Made by a program: the position numbers and the translations under genes
Notes under the pieces: generated by a model
What the model was told of the DNA's origin: nothing
The model's database searches: none
What the model saw: the letters and a program-made list of their open reading frames with translations, nothing else
Origin: Mesorhizobium sp. YC-39
GTDB lineage: Bacteria; Pseudomonadota; Alphaproteobacteria; Rhizobiales; Rhizobiaceae
Assembly: GCF_025753795.1 (NCBI RefSeq)
Contig: NZ_JAOWPS010000004.1
Coordinates: forward strand, 558,001 to 622,000
Direction: 5' to 3'
Length of the DNA: 64,000 bases
In this document: positions 1 to 8,270 of the stretch, piece after piece
Layout: the number at the start of each line of letters is the position of its first letter
Numbering within the stretch: the first letter of the stretch is position 1

Positions 1-348
1 TACCTTTCCGGCATCGACACGCGGCGCGTGGTGATGATCGCCTTCGCCGTGTCGGGTGGGCTCTCGGCCTTTGGCGGCGTGCTTCTGGCCGGCTATGCTT
101 CCAAGGCGGCACAGTCGATGGGCGACGCCTATCTCCTGCCGTCGATCGCAGCGGTGGTGCTCGGCGGCACCTCGATCCTCGGCGGGCGCGGCTCCTATCT
201 CGGCACGGTCGCCGGCGTCATCCTGATCACACTGCTGCAATCCATCCTTTCGGTCATGCAGATGCCGGAGGCGGGGCGGCAGATCATCTATGGCGTTGTC
301 ATCGTCGCCATGCTGCTGCTTTACGGCCGCGCGCCGGCAAGTCGCTGA
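1..348 (+). CDS. Sugar ABC transporter permease, C-terminal part (RbsC-like)
   Basis: The reading frame is open from the first base, so the gene starts before the window; about 115 C-terminal residues are visible. They contain three strongly hydrophobic segments. The motif GGTSILGGRGSYLGT (about residues 62-76 of the visible part) is characteristic of the RbsC/BPD_transp_2 family of inner-membrane permeases for ribose, xylose and related sugars. Family knowledge says such proteins form the channel with an RbsA-type ATPase and take substrate from a periplasmic binding protein. The following gluconokinase, 26 bp away on the same strand, suggests that the imported sugar or sugar acid is phosphorylated as gluconate, but the substrate is an inference. 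Confidence 0.85.
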   Translation, partial: YLSGIDTRRVVMIAFAVSGGLSAFGGVLLAGYASKAAQSMGDAYLLPSIAAVVLGGTSILGGRGSYLGTVAGVILITLLQSILSVMQMPEAGRQIIYGVVIVAMLLLYGRAPASR

Positions 349-374
349 TCCGCATCGTGGACGAGGCAGCACAA

Positions 375-905
375 ATGCAGAGAGGCCCCGTTCGGCCTGC
401 ACCGGCCATTGTGGTGATGGGCGTCGCTGGCTGTGGCAAGTCGGCCGTTGGCGAAGCGCTGGCGGTGGCACTTGGCGCCGCCTTCGTCGAGGGCGACCGG
501 TTACATCCCCCCGAAAACGTCGCGCGCATGGCAAGCGGCGAGCCACTCACCGACGCGCTGCGCGAAGGCTGGCTCGACGCGATCGGCCAGCGCATCGCGG
601 CGTTGGCCGGCGATGGACAAGGTGTGGTCGCTGCCTGCTCGGCGCTGAAGCGCAGCTACCGTGACCGCCTGCGCGGTTTTCACAAGGATATCGTTTTCCT
701 CTATCTGGAAATCGATCCCGCGACCGCCAAACAGCGTGTCGCCTCCCGCCAGGGCCATTTCATGCCGGCAAGCCTGGTCAACAGCCAGTTCGCCACGCTC
801 GAGGCGCCGGCAGCGGACGAGCGGGCATTGACGCTCGACGCGACGCGCCCGGTCGCCGACATTGTCGCCTCCGCCGTTAGGCTGCTGGGCGAGGCGGATT
901 TATGA
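375..905 (+). CDS. gntK: Gluconokinase
   Basis: Predicted to phosphorylate D-gluconate with ATP to 6-phosphogluconate in the cytoplasm. The 176-residue length fits the GntK family. The P-loop GVAGCGKS lies at residues 16-23, and the family motifs EGDRLHPPENVARM and ACSALKRSYRD, which shape the gluconate site, follow. I chose the ATG at 375 because GGACGAGG at 360-367 gives a ribosome-binding site with suitable spacing; a GTG at 357 would add six residues without one. It follows the sugar permease and probably ends that operon. Its last bases overlap the stop end of the convergent acyltransferase gene by six bases. Confidence 0.93.
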   Translation: MQRGPVRPAPAIVVMGVAGCGKSAVGEALAVALGAAFVEGDRLHPPENVARMASGEPLTDALREGWLDAIGQRIAALAGDGQGVVAACSALKRSYRDRLRGFHKDIVFLYLEIDPATAKQRVASRQGHFMPASLVNSQFATLEAPAADERALTLDATRPVADIVASAVRLLGEADL

Positions 906-2147
906 GCCAGTGTCATCGTCGGTCGAGGCAACGCCCGATCGGTCGGTGAACCTTTGGTGGCCGGCCCACACCATCATCTGCTCGGGATGATCTTTCAGAG
1001 CCTCCAGCAGGCGGTCGCGCTTGAGCAGGATGTAGTGCGCCTGCAATTCCATGTTCTTGGGGCCCAAGTCCCGTGTCGCCGGCGCCAATGGCGTCGACTG
1101 CGCTGAAACCGGCCTCAGTTCAGGGCTGATGACGGCCCGGTATTCGCGGAACGGGACCGTCTCGAGGGTCGACATGGCAAACAGCGCCGTCCCGCCCCTG
1201 GCGGCGAAATTCGCGGGCGCCGAGGCGAGATGGGTCCAGCCGCTTTCGCCCATGCCGGCTTCGGCGAAGGTCGAACCGGCATGGATGTTGTTGGTCATCA
1301 GGACGACGCCATTGTCTTTCAGGATCTTCTGCATGCGGATCGTCACCTGATAGGCGTCGCTGCGTTCGAAAACGACCCGGCTTTTCAGGAAGCGGTTTTC
1401 GACAGCGACCAGTGGCGGGTTGAGGAAACGCAGGCCGAATGTCGTGTCGGAGATGCCGTGGAAGTTGACGCTCACCTGATGGGTTTCGACGCCGGCCTCA
1501 TGCAGTGCCCGCTTGCCGATGATGGTCTGGGCAGTGAATTGATCACACCAGATGATGGCCCCCTTGCCGCGCTTCAGCGCCGCTTGCAGACCTTCCAGGC
1601 CTTCCAGCCGGATCGTCGGCGCCCAGCGCGTGCGGACCACATGCACCGCAAGCAGCAGGCGCCGGCGGTGGTTGGCGGCGAGCATGGCCCTGAACAGTTT
1701 TCTTGCATCGATGCCTTTGCCAAGCACCGCTTGCGTCGCGGCGGCGTAGCGCGAAAAGTCCTTGCGCATGTGGCGCTTCAGCCGAAACCCGGACACGGAG
1801 CGGCAGATCGGCGCCCACCAGGCGACCGGCAGTATTGCCGCAACACCGAGATAGAAGCCGAACAACAGGCTTTCGCGAAAATCCCTGTTGGAGAAACGGC
1901 GCAGCTTTGCCGGGCTGACCAGCTTGCGGCTGAAGAACCGGACAGGCTCGGCGCGATCCGGCACGATGACATCGGCGATGATTTCAGTGCGGTAGCTGGC
2001 GGCGGACGGTCTTTTCCGATCGGCCTCCCCTGATTTTGCGAACCACGGCAGCCTCATCCGATTGGTGTCCAGCCTGTTCCTGTGCACGTCCGAAAGTCGC
2101 TTTACTGCGTCTATCACGGGCACGCAATCGGGCGCCGACGGGAGCAT
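900..2147 (-). CDS. LpxL/HtrB-like acyltransferase family protein
   Basis: The 415-residue protein resembles the lysophospholipid/lipid A acyltransferase family (LpxL, LpxM, HtrB), which transfer acyl chains at the inner membrane. A hydrophobic stretch lies near residues 93-115, followed by a basic region and a domain with the sequence GAIIWCDQFTAQ. The classical HX4D/E motif of LpxL is not obvious: that segment reads CDQFTA. A late acyltransferase of ordinary lipid A is therefore uncertain, and another acyl acceptor is possible. About 75 N-terminal residues precede the hydrophobic segment, so the real start may be the ATG at 2057. It is transcribed alone, divergent from the arsR-like gene. 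Confidence 0.65.
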   Translation of the reverse strand: MLPSAPDCVPVIDAVKRLSDVHRNRLDTNRMRLPWFAKSGEADRKRPSAASYRTEIIADVIVPDRAEPVRFFSRKLVSPAKLRRFSNRDFRESLLFGFYLGVAAILPVAWWAPICRSVSGFRLKRHMRKDFSRYAAATQAVLGKGIDARKLFRAMLAANHRRRLLLAVHVVRTRWAPTIRLEGLEGLQAALKRGKGAIIWCDQFTAQTIIGKRALHEAGVETHQVSVNFHGISDTTFGLRFLNPPLVAVENRFLKSRVVFERSDAYQVTIRMQKILKDNGVVLMTNNIHAGSTFAEAGMGESGWTHLASAPANFAARGGTALFAMSTLETVPFREYRAVISPELRPVSAQSTPLAPATRDLGPKNMELQAHYILLKRDRLLEALKDHPEQMMVWAGHQRFTDRSGVASTDDDTGS

Positions 2148-2255
2148 GGCACCGGAGTGCGAGCGCGGGGCTCACGACTTACAGCCAGAAGATGATGGTT
2201 GCTGCGATTGCGATGGTGATGAATGACCGGATTGCGGGATGGGCTTAGCTGGCAT

Positions 2256-2285
2256 TTGACATGCAGGTATTTACCTGCGTATTAT
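2256..2285 (+). promoter_or_regulatory. Promoter of the arsR-like operon
   Basis: A perfect -35 hexamer TTGACA (2256-2261) and a -10 TATTAT (2280-2285) are 18 bp apart. Transcription should start near 2292, which gives a short leader before the ATG at 2308. Confidence 0.75.
2263..2278. promoter_or_regulatory. Palindromic operator in the arsR promoter spacer
   Basis: A perfect inverted repeat, GCAGGTA-TT-TACCTGC, fills the space between the -35 and -10 hexamers. The position would block RNA polymerase when occupied. ArsR-type dimers commonly autorepress this way; that this protein binds here is an inference. Confidence 0.65.
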
Positions 2286-2307
2286 GACCTCAACACGAGC
2301 GAGATCA

Positions 2308-2628
2308 ATGGACGCAGACAAGGTTTTCAAAGCGCTGGGCGACCCGACACGCAGAAAGCTGCTTGACCTTCTTTGTGAAAAGAACGGGCAGACGCTCGGC
2401 CAGCTTTGCGAAAACCTTGAGATGGCCCGGCAATCCGCCACCCAGCACCTCGAGATATTGGAGGCGGCCAATCTGGTGAGCACGGTCAAGCGTGGCCGCG
2501 AAAAGCTGCATTTCATCAACCCCGTGCCGCTCCATGAGGTCTACGAACGGTGGGTGCGGAAATTCGAACGTCAGCGGCTCAGCCTGCTGCACGATCTGAA
2601 GAAAGAACTCGAAGGAGACGAACAATGA
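2308..2628 (+). CDS. ArsR-family transcriptional regulator
   Basis: A 106-residue winged-helix protein with the family opening FKALGDPTRRKLLDLL and a recognition-helix region around residues 35-60 (GQTLGQLCENLEMARQ). No metal-binding cysteine pair of the CXC type is visible, so it is likely a non-metal member of the subgroup that accompanies AHSA1/SRPBCC genes. The ATG at 2308 is preferred: an in-frame ATG at 2284 overlaps the -10 hexamer and could not be in the transcript. The stop overlaps the next start (ATGA), so the two genes are translationally coupled. It probably represses its own operon through the palindrome at 2263-2278. Confidence 0.88.
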   Translation: MDADKVFKALGDPTRRKLLDLLCEKNGQTLGQLCENLEMARQSATQHLEILEAANLVSTVKRGREKLHFINPVPLHEVYERWVRKFERQRLSLLHDLKKELEGDEQ

Positions 2629-3089
2629 CCAGAGAGACGACCAGCTTTGTCTACGTGACCTATATTCGCTCGACGCCGCAAAAGGTGTTCGAGGCCATAA
2701 CGAAACCGGATGTCGCAAGGCGCTATTGGGGCCACGAGAACGTCTCCGACTGGAAGGCGGGATCGAAATGGGAACACATCCGCGCCAACGATGAGCGCAC
2801 CGTCGAACTGGTTGGCAAGGTCGTCGAAATCTCGCCGCCGACCCGTCTCGTGATGACCTGGGCGAACGCCTCGCAAGCCGACGACCCATCGAAATACAGC
2901 CGGGTGACGTTCGGCATCGAGGAATACGACACCATGGTCCGGCTCACCGTCACCCATGACGAGCTCGAAGCCGGCAGCGGCATGGCGAAAGGCATCAGCC
3001 AAGGGTGGCCGGCGGTGCTGTCCAGCATGAAATCCTTCCTCGAAACCGGCAGCGGCATCGACCTTTTCGCCAAGCCGAAATCGGCTTGA
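2625..3089 (+). CDS. AHSA1/SRPBCC-domain protein
   Basis: A 154-residue soluble protein of the SRPBCC (START/AHSA1-like) fold, which has a deep hydrophobic ligand cavity. The opening YIRSTPQKVFEAIT and the segment RRYWGHENVSDWKAGSKW are typical of the AHSA1-like proteins encoded directly after ArsR regulators. The ligand is not known. It overlaps the regulator by four bases, which makes functional pairing likely: the protein may bind or act on the compound sensed by the operon. Confidence 0.87.
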   Translation: MTRETTSFVYVTYIRSTPQKVFEAITKPDVARRYWGHENVSDWKAGSKWEHIRANDERTVELVGKVVEISPPTRLVMTWANASQADDPSKYSRVTFGIEEYDTMVRLTVTHDELEAGSGMAKGISQGWPAVLSSMKSFLETGSGIDLFAKPKSA

Positions 3090-3108
3090 CCCCAGTGGGA
3101 GAATAACA

Positions 3109-3525
3109 ATGGCCAAGACCTATAGTGGCGGCTGCGCATGCGGCGCGATCCGTTATGAAACGAACAGCGAACCCATCTTCGAGAACCATTGCCAATGCCT
3201 CGATTGCCAGAAACGCAGCGGTACCGGGCATGCGTCCTATCTGACCTTCCCGCGGCGCGCCGATGTGACAATTACTGGCGAGGCGAAAACCTGGCGGGTA
3301 GCGGGTGCCAACGGCAATCAGAAGATTCACGCCTTCTGCCCGACCTGTGGAGCGCCGGTCTATCTGACATCCGTCGCCAAGCCGGACCTGATTACGATCC
3401 ATGCGACCAGCCTTGACGATCCAGGGCAATTCAATCCGCGGGTGATCACATACACCGTCCGCGGCCATGCGTGGGACACGATTGATTCCTCGTTGCAGAA
3501 ATTCGAGCGAATGCCGCACGGATAA
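3109..3525 (+). CDS. GFA-family zinc-binding protein (CENP-V/GFA domain)
   Basis: A 138-residue protein with the GFA fold. Zinc ligands are visible as C9-X-C11, C28-X-C30-X2-C33 and C77-X2-C80, matching the two-zinc pattern of glutathione-dependent formaldehyde-activating enzyme. Many family members do not catalyse that reaction, so formaldehyde chemistry is not established here. It has a GGGAG ribosome-binding site and lies 19 bp after the AHSA1 gene, as third gene of the ArsR-controlled operon. The operon end is not marked by a clear terminator; the next gene is convergent. Confidence 0.88.
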   Translation: MAKTYSGGCACGAIRYETNSEPIFENHCQCLDCQKRSGTGHASYLTFPRRADVTITGEAKTWRVAGANGNQKIHAFCPTCGAPVYLTSVAKPDLITIHATSLDDPGQFNPRVITYTVRGHAWDTIDSSLQKFERMPHG

Positions 3526-3557
3526 ATCCCGCGGGGAGCAATACGAAACTGCCGAGT

Positions 3558-4007
3558 CTAGATCTGCGACGTCAGCTCGACCGGAAAATCGTCATTGTCG
3601 GCGTCGCGCATGGCGGCGAGGCTGCGATTGTCGAGCACCTCGGCGATGGCCTGGCGCACTTCCAGCATCATGTGCCGAACCTGGCAGGTCGCCTCATCGC
3701 AGTCTTCGCAGCGCTGATACTGGGTGCGGCTGGCGCAAGGGATTGGCGCCAGCGGTCCATCGAGGACGCGCACGACATGGCCGATCTTGATCTCGGAGGC
3801 CGGCCGGGCGAGGCGATAGCCGCCTTCCTTGCCCTTGCGGCTCTGGACGAAGCCGGCATTGCGCAACTCGCCCAAGATGGCATCCAGGAATTTCTTCGGG
3901 ATGTTGTTGGCGACCGCGATGTCATTGACGAATGCAAGCTGGCCGACCGGCAGACCGGACAGGTGCACGAGGGCCTTGAGCCCGTATTTGCCTTTTTTGG
4001 TAAGCAT
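3558..4007 (-). CDS. Rrf2-family regulator next to the sulfate transport genes
   Basis: A 149-residue Rrf2 regulator with an N-terminal winged helix (residues 1-75; recognition-type motif KGKEGGYRLARP). Cysteines at 91, 100, 103 and 108 form a cluster where IscR, RirA and NsrR bind an iron-sulfur cluster. Four cysteines differ from the usual three, and zinc is another possible ligand. The gene is on the same strand as the sulfate importer and 272 bp beyond its last gene, separated from it by a terminator. Control of sulfur uptake is an inference from this neighbourhood; CymR-type Rrf2 proteins regulate cysteine metabolism in other bacteria. Confidence 0.85.
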   Translation of the reverse strand: MLTKKGKYGLKALVHLSGLPVGQLAFVNDIAVANNIPKKFLDAILGELRNAGFVQSRKGKEGGYRLARPASEIKIGHVVRVLDGPLAPIPCASRTQYQRCEDCDEATCQVRHMMLEVRQAIAEVLDNRSLAAMRDADNDDFPVELTSQI

Positions 4008-4278
4008 GCCCGATTCAGTTCATGAAAACCCCAACCGCCCGCATCTGGCGGTTGTTTGTGTGCAAATCATGACATTTTGATCGCGCGGTGCCGTTTCGCG
4101 CAAAACAAGCCGTCGGATGGCAGGTTAAACACAAACGCGTTGATTCTTTGTAACGTTTTGGACGGCAGGCGGCCTGGAAATTGCATTTCAAGGCATAAAA
4201 ACAAAGAAAGCCGGCAAATGGCCGGCTTTCTTTGCTTGGCTTAGGCAGAAGCCGTGCTTCGCCTGGAGATAGAAAACC
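4008..4278. other. Intergenic region between sbp-like gene and rrf2-like gene
   Basis: No gene is supported here. It holds a terminator (4202-4234), an AT-rich stretch around 4055-4200 that may contain the promoter of the regulator, and a small inverted repeat, AACCGCC / GGCGGTT (4033-4039 and 4047-4053). The repeat lies 26 bp upstream of the regulator's ATG and could be its own operator. Confidence 0.5.
4202..4234 (-). terminator. Rho-independent terminator of the sulfate operon
   Basis: A perfect 14-bp stem with a 5-nt loop (4202-4215 with 4221-4234) is followed on the minus strand by five T residues. It lies about 45 bp after the stop codon at 4279. Confidence 0.88.
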
Positions 4279-5265
4279 TTAGCGGCTGCCATAGGTCTGG
4301 TCGAGCAGCCCGCCTGCCGCAAAATGCTCGGCCTGCACCTTGTCCCAACCGCCGAAGACATCCTCCACCGTCAGCAGCCGGACATCGGGAAACTCGGCCT
4401 TGTATTTGGCGGCGACCGCCGCGTCGCGGGTTCGCAGGCCGTTGAGGGCGGCGATATCCTGGCCCTCCGGCGTGTAGAGGAAATCGAGATAGGTTTTGGC
4501 GAGTTCGCGCGTGCCGTGCTCGTCGGCGACCGTGTCGACGATCGCCACCGGAAATTCGGCCAACAGGCTGACCGAGGGCGTCACCTGCTCGAACTTGTCA
4601 TCGCCATACTCCTTGCGGATGCCGCGCGTTTCCGACTCGAAAGTGATCAGCACGTCTCCGATCTCGCGCTGCACGAAGGTGGTGGTTGCTGCGCGCCCGC
4701 CGGTGTCGAAGATCGGCACGTTGTTGAACAGCTTGGTGACAAACTCCTTCACCTTGGCGTCGTCGCCCTTGAAGGCTTCCTTGGCATAGGCGGTGGCGGC
4801 GAGATAGGTGTAGCGCGCATTGCCCGAGGTCTTCGGATTGGGGAAGATCACCTGGACGTCGTCGCGTACGAGGTCGTTCCAGTCCTTGATGTGCTTGGGA
4901 TTGCCGGTGCGCACCAGGAAGGACGGCAGCGAATAGAAGGGCGAGGCGTTGTCGGGGAAATCCTTCTGCCAATCGGCGGAGACGAGGCCCTTCTTGACCA
5001 GGAAGTCGATGTCGGTGACCTGGTTGAAGGTGACGACATCGGCGCCAAGACCCTCGGCGATGGCGCGCGCCTGCGCCGATGTACCGGCGTGGGATTGATC
5101 AACGCTCACGCCGGGGTGGCCGGCGATGAAAGCCTTATTGACCTGCGCGAAGAGTTCGCGGCCGACATCATAAGAAGCGTTCAGCAGTTTGTCGGCCGAC
5201 CAGGCTTGGGAGGATGCGAGGAACAGACCGGCCGCGGTGGCGACGCCAAGCAGAAATCGCTTCAT
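4279..5265 (-). CDS. Sulfate-type ABC transporter substrate-binding protein (second copy)
   Basis: A 328-residue periplasmic protein with a signal peptide (MKRFLLGVATAAGLFLASSQ, cleavage near AWSA-DK) and an AAGGAG ribosome-binding site. It belongs to the Sbp/CysP family: the opening LLNASYDVGRELFAQ and the QSHAGTSAQARA motif contact the oxyanion in homologues. The usual sulfate motif PKTSGGARWNYLAAW reads PKTSGNARYTYLAAT here, so a glycine and a tryptophan near the ligand are replaced. Sulfate may not be its best ligand; thiosulfate or another oxyanion is possible. It follows cysA after 199 bp and is the last gene before the terminator. Confidence 0.87.
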   Translation of the reverse strand: MKRFLLGVATAAGLFLASSQAWSADKLLNASYDVGRELFAQVNKAFIAGHPGVSVDQSHAGTSAQARAIAEGLGADVVTFNQVTDIDFLVKKGLVSADWQKDFPDNASPFYSLPSFLVRTGNPKHIKDWNDLVRDDVQVIFPNPKTSGNARYTYLAATAYAKEAFKGDDAKVKEFVTKLFNNVPIFDTGGRAATTTFVQREIGDVLITFESETRGIRKEYGDDKFEQVTPSVSLLAEFPVAIVDTVADEHGTRELAKTYLDFLYTPEGQDIAALNGLRTRDAAVAAKYKAEFPDVRLLTVEDVFGGWDKVQAEHFAAGGLLDQTYGSR

Positions 5266-5464
5266 GAAAACAGGCTCCTTGAAAAATGCCGTATCGAATG
5301 CCCCAGGATAATCGGGCAGTGCCCGGCTGGACGAGGCATGCAAACCGGAGCCATGTCGACGTCGTTAGAAAAAGCGTTGCCGAAACAGCCGGTTGTTAGG
5401 ATTTTCTTCCAAGCCGGGTCTTTCAGCCGGCACGCCGGGACAAATTCTGCCGGCTGCAAATCCT

Positions 5465-6505
5465 CTACGCAGCCGGAAAAAGCTTCCAGCGCCGCGGCCT
5501 GAACGCCACGCGACTTTTCTGCGCCGCCGGGTGGTCGACGGGCAGTTCGATCTCGACGCGCTGGCGCTCGCCGCCGATTTCGAGTTCCACACGCCTTGTG
5601 CCGGCGACGCGGCGGCTGGCGGCAACCGTGCCGGCGATGCAGCCGCTGCACCCATCCACCAATTCGACATCGTGCGGGCGGAAGAACAGCATCGCTTGCC
5701 CTTCCGGCGCCTGCGGCGCCGACAGCCCGATCGGGCGATCGGCGATCCAGACCTGGCCATCCTCGACCTTGACCGGGACCGAGCTCGATTCGCCGATGAA
5801 GCCATAGACAAAGGGCGAGTTCGGCGTGTCGTAAATTTCGTCGGCGGTGCCGACCTGTTCGATGCGGCCCTGGCTCATCACCACGACGCGGTCGGCAAGC
5901 TCCAGTGCTTCCTCCTGATCGTGGGTAACGAAGACGGTGGTGTGGCCGGTCGCATCATGGATTTCGCGCAGCCAGCGGCGCAACTCGCGGCGCACCTGAG
6001 CATCGAGCGCGCCGAACGGCTCGTCGAGCAAAAGTACGCGTGGTTCGATCGCCATGGCGCGCGCCAGTGCGACGCGCTGGCGTTGGCCGCCCGAAAGCTG
6101 TGCCGGATAACGTTTTTCGAGACCTGATAGCTGGACGAGGTCGAGAAGCTCGGAGGCGCGGCGGCGGATTTCCTGCGCCGATGGGCGTGTCGGCCCATGC
6201 CGGACCTTGAGGCCGAAGCCGATATTGTCGGCGACCGTCATATGGCGAAACAGCGCATAATGCTGGAAGACGAAGCCGACATTGCGCTCCTGGATCGACT
6301 TCTGCGAGGCATCCTCCTCGCCGAAGAAGATCTTTCCCCTTGTCGGCCGCTCCAGCCCGGCGATCAGCCTGAGCAGCGTCGTCTTGCCGGAGCCGGAAGG
6401 CCCGAGCAGCGCGATCAGCTCGCCGGACTTGATGTCGAGCGATACGTCGCGGAGGGCCGGAAAGCGGTCAAACTCCTTGCGCACGTTGGCAACGCGAACT
6501 TCCAT
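5465..6505 (-). CDS. cysA: Sulfate/thiosulfate import ATP-binding protein CysA
   Basis: The 346-residue cytoplasmic ATPase energises sulfate import through CysT and CysW. Walker A GPSGSGKT is at residues 35-42, the signature LSGGQRQR near residue 140, and Walker B LLLDEPFGALD directly after. The C-terminal 110 residues are a TOBE-like regulatory domain, as in CysA. An AGAGGAA ribosome-binding site precedes the ATG. It follows cysW after 13 bp, so one transcript is likely. The order cysT-cysW-cysA identifies the substrate class better than the ATPase alone, which would also resemble other CUT1/MOI ATPases. Confidence 0.94.
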   Translation of the reverse strand: MEVRVANVRKEFDRFPALRDVSLDIKSGELIALLGPSGSGKTTLLRLIAGLERPTRGKIFFGEEDASQKSIQERNVGFVFQHYALFRHMTVADNIGFGLKVRHGPTRPSAQEIRRRASELLDLVQLSGLEKRYPAQLSGGQRQRVALARAMAIEPRVLLLDEPFGALDAQVRRELRRWLREIHDATGHTTVFVTHDQEEALELADRVVVMSQGRIEQVGTADEIYDTPNSPFVYGFIGESSSVPVKVEDGQVWIADRPIGLSAPQAPEGQAMLFFRPHDVELVDGCSGCIAGTVAASRRVAGTRRVELEIGGERQRVEIELPVDHPAAQKSRVAFRPRRWKLFPAA

Positions 6506-6518
6506 ACAAATTCCTCTG

Positions 6519-7403
6519 TCAGTGTCCGCGCGTCGCGGCGATCTCGGCGCCGTAGCGCATCTCGAGAAGTGTTTTCAAGACCAGCGTCACCAGCGCCAGG
6601 CCGGCAAGCAGCGAAGCGACGGCAAAGGCGCCGACGGCGTTGTACTCGTTATAGAGGATTTCGACATGCAGAGGCATGGTGTTGGTCAACCCGCGTATGT
6701 GGCCCGACACGACCGACACCGCGCCGAACTCGCCCATGGCGCGGGCATTGCACAGGAGCACGCCGTAGAGCAATCCCCATTTGACGTTGGGCAGCGTCAC
6801 ATACCAGAAGGTCTGCCAGCCATTGGCGCCAAGCGACAGCGCGGCTTCCTCGTCGCCATTGCCTTGCTCCTGCATCAGCGGGATGAGCTCGCGGGCGACG
6901 AAGGGGAAGGTGACGAAGATGGTGGCCAGCACGATCCCGGGCACGGCAAACAGGATGACGATGCCATGCGCTTTCAGCCAGCCGCCGAGCAGGCCTTGGG
7001 CGCCGAACAAAAGCACATAGACCAGGCCGGAAATGACCGGCGAGACCGAAAAGGGCAGGTCGATGAGCGTGGTGAGGAAGGCCTTACCCTTGAACTCGAA
7101 CTTGGCGATCGCCCAGGCGGCCGAAATGCCGAACACGACATTGAGCGGCACCGAGATCGCCGCCACCAGCAGCGTCAGGCGGATCGCCGAGCGCGTGTCG
7201 GGGCTGGACAGCGCCTCCGTATAGGCACTGAGGCCCTTCGAAAAGGCCTCGTTGAAGACGATGATCAGCGGCAGCAGCAGGAAAATGCCGAGGAAGGCAA
7301 AAGCCACGATCATCAGCACGGCTCTTGCCGAGCGGCTTTCTGTCACCGCCGCCGACTGGCTTTCGTGATGCGGCGCGTAGGATTTGATCTCGGGGTCAGC
7401 CAT
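6519..7403 (-). CDS. cysW: Sulfate ABC transporter permease CysW
   Basis: A 294-residue inner-membrane permease with about six membrane segments. The binding-protein-dependent transport motif (EEAALSLGANGWQTFWYVTLPNVKWG), which docks the ATPase, lies in the last third. The sequence matches CysW: a cytoplasmic N-terminus of some 30 residues, then the first membrane helix. I place the start at the ATG at 7403 (MADPEIKSY), which overlaps the cysT stop by eight bases and implies translational coupling. A longer frame extends upstream but is only cysT read in another frame. Confidence 0.93.
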   Translation of the reverse strand: MADPEIKSYAPHHESQSAAVTESRSARAVLMIVAFAFLGIFLLLPLIIVFNEAFSKGLSAYTEALSSPDTRSAIRLTLLVAAISVPLNVVFGISAAWAIAKFEFKGKAFLTTLIDLPFSVSPVISGLVYVLLFGAQGLLGGWLKAHGIVILFAVPGIVLATIFVTFPFVARELIPLMQEQGNGDEEAALSLGANGWQTFWYVTLPNVKWGLLYGVLLCNARAMGEFGAVSVVSGHIRGLTNTMPLHVEILYNEYNAVGAFAVASLLAGLALVTLVLKTLLEMRYGAEIAATRGH

Positions 7404-8247
7404 AGCGCTTGCGGCTCCACGTCTGCACCAGATTGATGACCAGCAGCATCGCGAACGACAGGCCGAGCATGATCGCCGCAATCGCGGTCGCCGCCGGGTA
7501 GTTGTATTCCTCCAGCCGGATGACGATCAGCAGCGGCGCGATCTCGGACTTGTAAGGCAGATTGCCGGCGATGAAGATGACGGAGCCGTATTCGCCGACG
7601 CCACGGGCGAAGGCCAGCGCGAAGCCGGTGACAATAGCCGGCGCGAGGCCCGGAAGCAGCACCCGGGAGATGATCTGGAAGCGGTTGGCGCCAAGGGTGG
7701 CGGCCACTTCCTCCACTTCCTTGTCGATCTCCTCCATGATCGGCTGGACCGTGCGCACGACGAAGGGCAGGCCGATGAAGATCAGCGCAATGATGATGCC
7801 GAGTGGCGTATAGGCGACCTTGATGCCAAGCGGCGTCAGCAGGCTACCGACCCAGCCATTCGGCGCGTAGAGCGTGGTCAGCGCAATGCCGGCCACAGCG
7901 GTCGGCAGGGCGAAGGGCAGGTCGACCATGGCATCGACGATGCGGCGGCCCGGGAAATTGTAACGCACCAGCACCCAGGCAACGATCGTGCCGAAGACGA
8001 CATTGACGGCTGCGGCGATGAAGGCGGTGCCGAAGCTGATTTCGAGCGCATTGATGGTGCGGCGGTCGGTGGCGATCGCCCAGAAATCGGCCCAGCCGAG
8101 CGCGGCCGATCGCCAGATCAGCCCCGACAGGGGAATGAGGATGATGAGCGTGAGGTAGGCAAGCGAGAAGCCGAGCGTCAATCCGAAACCCGGAATGACG
8201 CTCGGCTGTCTGAACCGCCACCCCGCCTTGGCGGGTGCTGTGGTCAT
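7396..8247 (-). CDS. cysT: Sulfate ABC transporter permease CysT (CysU)
   Basis: A 283-residue permease, partner of CysW in the sulfate channel. It opens with a basic stretch and the segment IPGFGLTLGFSLAYLTLIIL, typical of CysT/CysU, and carries the EAA-type loop VEEVAATLGANRFQI around residues 175-190. AGGA lies upstream of the ATG. It begins 23 bp after the first sulfate-binding protein gene, consistent with one operon. Confidence 0.93.
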   Translation of the reverse strand: MTTAPAKAGWRFRQPSVIPGFGLTLGFSLAYLTLIILIPLSGLIWRSAALGWADFWAIATDRRTINALEISFGTAFIAAAVNVVFGTIVAWVLVRYNFPGRRIVDAMVDLPFALPTAVAGIALTTLYAPNGWVGSLLTPLGIKVAYTPLGIIIALIFIGLPFVVRTVQPIMEEIDKEVEEVAATLGANRFQIISRVLLPGLAPAIVTGFALAFARGVGEYGSVIFIAGNLPYKSEIAPLLIVIRLEEYNYPAATAIAAIMLGLSFAMLLVINLVQTWSRKRYG

Positions 8248-8270
8248 GTCGTCCTGATCTAGAGTTTAGC

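Noticed and set aside
2284..2307. Earlier ATG of the arsR-like gene
   Set aside because: It overlaps the -10 hexamer of a good promoter and has no ribosome-binding site.
4324..5502. Plus-strand open frame across the second sulfate-binding gene
   Set aside because: It is the reverse complement of a clear periplasmic binding protein and shows no recognisable domain.
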